From the NCBI RefSeq assembly GCF_022539665.2, contig NC_081333.1:4524971-4588970 (forward strand): DNA of 64,000 nt, in the 5' to 3' direction. This document shows, piece by piece, positions 56,692-64,000 of the stretch. Source of the stretch: Daphnia carinata (Eukaryota; Arthropoda; Branchiopoda; Diplostraca; Daphniidae). A program made the translations under genes and the position numbers. The notes below the pieces were generated by a model. It did not search any database. It was not told where the DNA came from and saw nothing but the letters and a program-made list of their open reading frames with translations. Position 1 is the stretch's first letter; the number at the start of each line of letters is the position of its first letter.

Positions 56692-59600
56692 TTCACATTA
56701 AACTACTAACGAGGCTTTCTTTTGGTCTTTTATCTGTTTCAATACAAAACAAAGTTTATGTTTGCATACAAACAAAAGACCAAACCCGCTAAACGGTACC
56801 CGGCGGTCCTTTATACTCGGCGTTGCCAGTGCATTTAATACTTTTACATTTTTTTTTGTTGTTTTTTTTTTGCACCGTAATCAGACCTCTATTATGTAAA
56901 CAATTTGATTGCAAAGATCATTTTCTTCTTTAGAAAGCATTTGGCCTTTTAAAAAGAAACGTCGTTATTTTACTGGTTTATTTTACTTCGGCTCAAAATT
57001 TGCATTAACGAGTCGACGCGTTCTGTTTCGCATGACGCAAGATAACTTCACCAACATCTAAAGAGTGATTTGTATTCAAAGCACAAAAATAGGGAATTTT
57101 CCATAAAATTAGGCCGTGAATTGATTTTACAGTAAATGTAAATTTTGCCCAGTTGGCTTTATAAGCAGACCTGCGTCTTTACATAAGGCTACCTAACACG
57201 CAATATTTGCGCGGCAAAAACAAAAAACAAAAAAGCCCATGTACTGAACGAACGAAAAACCTCATTGTCGCGTCCTCAACTCACGAAACTCACTTCACGC
57301 AGACTATATCGCAATCGAAATCATCTGATGCTTAAACCTATATCACTGGTGTGTGACTTCATTGTCACCGATGATGTTTAGAATTTCCTAGAATGAAGAT
57401 TGTCAAATTTTAGCATTTATTTACAAAAGACTAGGCTACGTTTGCCTTATCGTTGTTCTTTTTGTTAAGCAATGGACTTTAATCATCAAAACGTTGTTTG
57501 ATCCATTTGAAAATGAAGGAGTGGAAATAAAAAAGTTAGGGAAGGAAAAAAAAAGGGGGAAGAAAGATAACAATTGACGTCAGCGGTACCCTACTCTTCC
57601 GGATCATAGTGAACAGGAAACGAGTCCGGAAGGTGACGTTAGCCTTCGACCCTATTGTTCGTGTGGCATGAAAAGATGGGGTACCAGCTCAAATTTTAAA
57701 AGAGGCGCGTGTTCGACCACTCGCCACGGAAATGGGAAGCATATAATGCCGCGGTTTCCCTTTTTTTTCGATGCATTTTGCCACCATACTTTATACAGTA
57801 GCCTATTTTCTGTAAGTCTATATAAAGTACGCTGCTATAATTTTTCACCGTTCACCAAGCCCATTTTGACTTTTTCTTTATGAGCTTGTCTGGTTGGTCA
57901 CAATTTCGTGCATCATAATCAATGACATCAAGTTTATTATCTGTCAACATTACATTATTTTCCATTCCATTTCTTCAATAACGTCAAACCAAGACGATAC
58001 AGCGGACGCGGGCGTTGGGAAGACACAGCCCATTTACAACATGTCGAATGATTATGGTAAAATCGGAATATTTTAAAATTGAACTTGTATTGATTATAAA
58101 TTTTTTAGAATGTGTATCCACCGTCGTTACAATTATAATATCTTACGCGTCTTGTATGTAGTCTCCGTCATTCCTGATTTATGTCAGCTAAATATCTTGC
58201 GTAAGAATTCAGACGATAGTAATCACATTTTAAATATTAATAGTTACAAGAATGATGGTCACACCCACCGTGAATGTCTGTTGCGCAGTTGACGAATGAG
58301 GTCGTGTTAAATCTATTGAATGCGGTGAATAAAGTGCAAACGGGTCAATAGGAAGATCAAACGAACCGTTCCATTTTGCTGTCTATTTAACATGTGTTCC
58401 ATTACATGTGGCTTTGAAAAGGCTATAGAAAAGAGAATGGCCTTTGTCGGCCAGTCACTTTTTCGTGGTATCGTTGACTTTCACACAACGCCATTCTACA
58501 TCTGTTTATACATAGATATGGCTATAAAAGAACTATTCGACACGGGCTAAGGAAATCAAAGCTAAATTCCAATGACACGCTTGTCGGACATCCCAACAGA
58601 TGCGTCTACATGCAAGTTACGTGGTTACACTAAAGAAGAAAGAATCGATTGTGCAGTTGTAAGGCGTCCCCCAACCATAGATTTGGATCACATGGTCACA
58701 TTTTTTTTTTTCTTCTTCCTTTTCATACGTCATTGTAGCTTTTGTTGGCGAAACCTTGAAAAGACGAGCCCATTTCAGATATATAGAAAGAAATAATGGT
58801 TTTCGTCACAAACTGTTACCTTATTTTTGGCCTTAACACGGAAACCGGAAGTCGCTACACAATTATAGGCTAAACACCGCTTTTTATAAACTTTTTTGCA
58901 GAAAACGCAAGCCCAATTTTTTTTTTCCGGGCCTATCCCATTGACAAAAAAGGCGGAAAGCCGATTCTTTTGTGGCAAGTCAAAGGCGGCCTGAAAGCGT
59001 AATAAATTTGTAGTCAGCATTAACAGATACTGACAATACAGCCTTGACTTATTTGCTCGTCTCTTCAATATCTTGATGTATGGTTTTGTCGAACACCCGG
59101 TGAGTCGCAAATCCGAATAGAATTTTGCATTATGTTATTTTTTTCTGTCTTTCATAATGGGCAATCGCTACGCTTTATATAACACCAAATAGATCGTGAT
59201 GGTTGTGACGAACATGCGAATAATTTTTTGATGTTGTACAGATTCATGTTCATATTGTTGCACAGGAAGCTGATGTTCTTATTTATTCACGGGTTTCTCA
59301 CGATTATTGTATTTCAGAAAGCCAATAAGAACGAGTTATCTCTAGCAATAGGCGTTCTGATGTTAATATAAATTACAATAGCAACCCATATTTTCAAATC
59401 TATTCAAAGCTAAATGAAAAAATCATCTAATGTTTCTTTAAGGCGTAGAATTGCAGACTTAGAACTGAAGCCACAGTTTCTCGTTTTTATAGTTCTTATT
59501 ACACGTTGTCGAATGATTAGGGGCGAAAATTAGAATCATCACATGCCCAGGTAAGGCAATCGATAAGCTTTGGCGGTTGTGCTACCAGCAGAAGGAGATA

Positions 59601-62600
59601 AATGGTAATTGATTTTAGGCCTGAAAGCGACTGTATGTGCAGTAATATACAGTACCTTGCGAAAACGTAAACATCTAAAAAAAAAAAACAAAGAATGCTC
59701 TTTCAACGTGAAACAGCTAGCCAGTCAATGACGATTTAATCAGGAAAAATCAATTAGGCCTACCAGTCATCATATTCCATTTACGTGTTTTTCACAAAAG
59801 GTTGTGAATTGCCATTTTATGATATTTACTATCAGTTAAAACTTGTTTGCATGCATGGATTCTTTCCACGTAGCAGGAAACATTGGGGCAGTTGAGTGAC
59901 GCGCAGGTCGGCTATGCGGGATCAAATGGGGGCAGCTCGCCTTTGAATTTCTTCTCAGAATCTTATTGGCTTTATTGCGTAAAGTACAGAAGAAATAAAA
60001 ATCATGTTAGCTACACGACATTGGAAACAAAAAGGCCCAACAAAAGAAAGGAAATGACTTTTTCTTTGCAAATGTCACTCGTCTAAAATTGTTTTTTTAA
60101 ATAAGAGAAAGATATAATATGCAAAGGAACATACAATAAACTGAAGTGGGATTAAAAAAAGTCCAAAGTGGTTTTTTTCACCGCCATTTATTTACTTGTT
60201 TTTATTCATTTATTTATTTATTATTCCATTTCTTTTTTTGAAGGGAATGTCAACTTTGAAAGGCAACTTCTATATTCTGTGTTCAACTGACTTTTTCTTT
60301 CAGATTTTACAAAGATATGCGTCGCATCTTCGGGACGAGATTAAAGCCAGGTACAATAAGAAACTTGTTCTGATCCGCCATGTCCCAATTCGGATGTCAT
60401 GAAGGTAGAACGTGATGTCCCATTTCTCATAAAAAATAATTTTTCGTCATTTTATTCCCATAAAAGATTAATACGTGTTGATCAATCTTTAAGTTAAATA
60501 TAATTTCGATCACAAATAATTTCCGTTTGCTACACAAAAAGCCGGTTAGTTTTCAGCATTCAGATATTTAAATGGTGATAAAATAATCCTGGTGTATTCG
60601 AGAGAGCCAATGATATTCTTAATACAATAGTGGATGCCTACTTTACGTAACACCCTATAATGAACAGCCCCCCCCCCAACAAACAAATGCAAGGTGTGGT
60701 TTGTACTCGTCTTTCTTACCCCAATACTCGCGAAAAGACTTCAAACATTAAGCAATCGTACAACGTCAGCAAGTTCAGTTTTCATTTGAATAGTTGAGAA
60801 AATGGAGCGAAAAGTAACAGCGTTGCGTATACCATGAGTTTTACGTCAGTCAGTTAATGTCGGCGGCTGTCACCACGAAGACGTGGGAGTTACATATCCT
60901 GATGCAAATAGCACAGCGGAATAGGAGGGTAGCGGTGAACTGCGTGTTGGCTTTATTTAGTTGTCCTCTTGTTTTCTCGCGGCATTCACCAAAGACTTTG
61001 AGTATAACGAACGACAGAGACTATTACATGCGCACATTCAAAACCGTCAGGAAGTGGAGTTGGGCGAAGCAATAACCGTTCTAGCTCTTTATCGCTTTCG
61101 TGATGCCAGTCAACTGTTATCAGATGAAATTTGCTCGTCACTTGGTCACGTGACTCACTAACTCCCCTGTTTTCCATAAGTGGAACCTGCTAACTTAACT
61201 TATCAAATCCTCTTCAGTGTAATGAACCTTTTCACTTTATGTGAATAAATGGTTTATACTTGAAATAAGCGTTTATCGTCCTATCCTTGCAAATCGGGGT
61301 TTGTTTAAAAAATATGGACAAAAACCATCATCGTATTTGTTAGAAATAACGTTAGACACCGACCATTCATTTACGTTTCCATAAACGAAAATTACATATT
61401 GAACATTCAGTTCAATGATTTCATAGAAACTTAAAAAAAGGTGAATTTAATTCCATTTGACTGAATCAAAGAACATTACGTGCGGACTTAAATAGAAGAA
61501 AGCTATGCGCCTATGTCGACTGCTACTTGTATAAAACAAATCGAGCCCGCTTTCCGTACCTTTATTTAAAGATTTAGGTGAACAATTTTAAAAGCCTTGA
61601 GTGTTGAGCACGTAAACTAGTTGCTAACGAGTCACGAAATCAGCTCGCAGCGTAAAGAAGCTCACAAAACTGTGACCTATTCATACAGGGGCGATTTTCA
61701 ATAGGATATCCCCCCGCTCTCTTGTGTCCCTTACGGTTGTGTTCATGCATTAATAGAAATCCCTGTTAAAGCGATCGGTAATGTTGTCAAACCACCGTGT
61801 CTAAGCCCAACAGGGTTCTTTTGATATCGTTAAAGTGATCGGATAGACGGAGGGTTACACACCCTCCCTTAAAAATAAATAAGGTTCAACACCCCATTGT
61901 TAACAGCTACAGTACGGCTCGCTATAAGCCTCGACACTATAGCCCAGTCTTTTCGCTATACAGGCAAGCGTTAGATAGCGTCTGATGAGAATTTTGACCA
62001 ACAAAAGGAAAACATTCCAATAAAACCGAGCAAACGAACTGTGCTGCAGAGTAAAATAACATTCAAGAATTCGACCAGTAAGCCTATCAAGCATCACGCA
62101 GTTCTATAAAACTTACCACTCTTGTGGATAGAAGATTTCGACCTAATTTTTTCTTTTTTTTTGTTCAGGATAAAGGACCATGAAGCAAGTATCGCCACAT
62201 GTCATGCTACATTCTTCTAAACGTCCAGGGCAGTTTAAGAAAAAAAAAAAAAAAATGAAACGATAAAGCTGTAACTGAAACCGAAGGGGAAAATGTTAGT
62301 AGAGTGATCTCGAATATTTCCTTAAAGTTTTCGTCACTTTGATTTGTATAAAATGAGTAACCTAAAATGCCTAGCAAACCAAGGACAGAAATCGGGTGGA
62401 CTTGCGTTCAAAATTCAATTGCTGAAATATAAGGAAAATTGTTGTCAAGCCTAAACTCGTCCAAGATTTTATTAAGTACATTAAAGGACATTGAATAAGG
62501 ATTGCGAGTTAATAATTTTTTTGAAAACTGTACTACATCTTGGTATTCCTTTACGTTAAACATAATTTGCAATATAAATTAAATGCGAACGGTACGGTAC

Positions 62601-64000
62601 ATTTTATTGTAAAGACCCATGTTGGAAATGAAAAGTTCAAAACAAACGGTTGATACACAGGCAGACATATAGATTGAAATAAAGGCCTAATCTCTGGCAA
62701 CGACAATTCAAAGTGAGAATGATTGGGCCAATAAGAGAGACCACGAAATCCAGGAACCCCCTCCGTACGAGGGGTTTAATAGGACAGGCTGTGGATCTGG
62801 TTAGACATAAGGCGGGCTTTACTGTTGAATACTCGGTGCAAATGTCAGCCAAAACAGCGGGCGGCCGCGTGATTGCGATGGCATAACAGAAGCGTTTGTG
62901 TGAGGGCAGAATACGGCGCCGTCGCTTCAGCGCGTAGTAGTAAGCTATTTCAGCGTCTATAGTAGTTGGGGGTCCGAGTCATCAATCCTGCTTAGGTGAA
63001 GACAACGAGTCATCTAAAATGCACCAAGCCTCCTGCTGTTCCGGCTGCCAACGCCTATATACCATCAACTCCTACCGCTTGTATAATACTCGCCTGTAGC
63101 TTATAAACGAACTGTGCAACTCTCGTTCTCTCTCTCACACACACACACACAGATCCGTAAGGCTTTTTATTTTTTTTTATTCTCTGTGGTACTTCCAGAG
63201 TACCATGGGCGTTGCTTGTTATTAATGGACACTTGCCCCGTCGGGCATCCATACACGCAAAGCTGTATCCGGTGAAGGGTAAACGATTTAATGGTAACAG
63301 AGTTGTCTCACTTTTCTTCACCAGTTTGTCCTATATTAAAAGCCAAAAATTTCCGAAAACAAACAACTAAATTTTTTTTTTTTTTTTAGACATCACCGCT
63401 ATTTGTAATAATGAACTCGCCCGGCACTTTTATAGTACCCCTCACAAATGCTTCGTAACGATTTTAGGGTCTTTGTGCAACACCGTTTACACACTTGTGA
63501 TTAGGGTAGCATTATAGTATTTCGTCTATACGTGGCAAAAGCAAAATGTCAACTGAATGACTGCAAAGCTGTACAAATGCATAAATACGCAAATAGTAGA
63601 CTATGCAATGATCCCTTAAGGAAAATAGGAAAAGTGTACCGAAAAATGGAATTCTTTCTTTTTCATTTCAGGATGTTAACCTTGCAATAGTGGCATTATG
63701 TAGCCAGTTTCCGTTAAAAACGTTTGTAGGTTCGAAATCAGTCGTCAATGGGGCGGCCTTCGACAGAGGTGGGGATTCCAGTAAAATAGCATGTGCCGTA
63801 ATAAAAGGAAAAGTAAAATGGCAATTGTTAAGAGCCACGAACGAAAGTCTGCTGTAACACACAAAAAAAAGAAGAGGAGGAGGAAAATAGCGAACAAATA
63901 GGAAGGGAACCTTAAACATCTATGACCTACAAGCTGTATTTGCCCAACCCCTCCCTGATTTGGCTGAACCTAAGTTTTCTCTCCTCTCTTTTTTTCAATT
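56692..64000. other. Right 7.3 kb: no convincing gene
   Basis: Only short ORFs (up to 111 codons) without domains, signal peptides or matching splice sites. A palindromic TGACGTCA-like site lies near 57576-57583. A (CA)n run is at about 63134-63151, and there are several poly-A/T runs (for example about 62240-62255 and 63372-63388). Confidence 0.5.

Overview
The window is eukaryotic DNA and reads like a compact arthropod genome, most plausibly a cladoceran crustacean such as Daphnia. Introns are short (roughly 50-110 nt) with pyrimidine-rich acceptors, TATA-type promoters sit close to genes, and there are many A/T homopolymer runs. No database search was possible, so the species call is an inference.

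From about 2.6 to 49.8 kb the window holds one tandem array of 15 genes, all on the minus strand and head to tail. Every gene has the same plan. A tiny first exon (8 codons in 13 genes, 10 and 12 in the two end genes) encodes the start of a signal peptide. A short phase-0 intron follows. One large exon then encodes the rest of the signal peptide and a long, low-complexity, acidic, Cys-poor protein rich in Asp/Glu/Ser motifs (DDDSLE, SDEHDDVSLE, DSHE). I built the exon 1 sequences from the start codon, GT donor and AG acceptor of each gene. The ORFs alone miss them.

The array falls into four types. Type A (genes 2-7 and 11) ends in a soluble C-terminal motif, SDDWFLVKQYM...EYFWQPVK. Type B (9, 10, 13, 14, 15) ends in two helix-like blocks (SLLPEI.RLL and NP.FQ.KIQEID.RLK...KRL.EKYAEALA), then a Ser-rich stretch and a hydrophobic tail typical of GPI-anchored proteins. 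Type C (8, 12) carries a repeated module, PW...EVQI.P.TK.VVNIR, and also a GPI-like tail. Gene 1 is an outlier with four NTFF[KR].K repeats and a very acidic C-terminus. Single copies of the type C module also occur in B genes 15 and, degenerate, 13, so the types are related by module exchange.

Most genes of the array share a promoter layout (written on the coding strand): AACCTTG/CAAGGTT-like motifs, a TATAAATA box, a TTATTCTC-like putative start site about 30 nt further on, and a CTAGT element 10-25 nt before the ATG. This suggests co-expression in one tissue. I infer a secreted, phosphorylatable, possibly calcium-binding extracellular coat made of soluble and membrane-anchored parts. That function is not shown by the sequence.

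Outside the array are: an inverted-repeat element at the left edge (1-1043); a probable last exon of a small GPI-anchored, Ly6-like protein (50.8-51.0 kb); a 1.4-kb foldback element with long terminal inverted repeats and an internal hairpin (52.5-53.9 kb); and a decayed ankyrin-repeat gene (54.5-56.7 kb). The right end (56.8-64 kb) shows no convincing gene.
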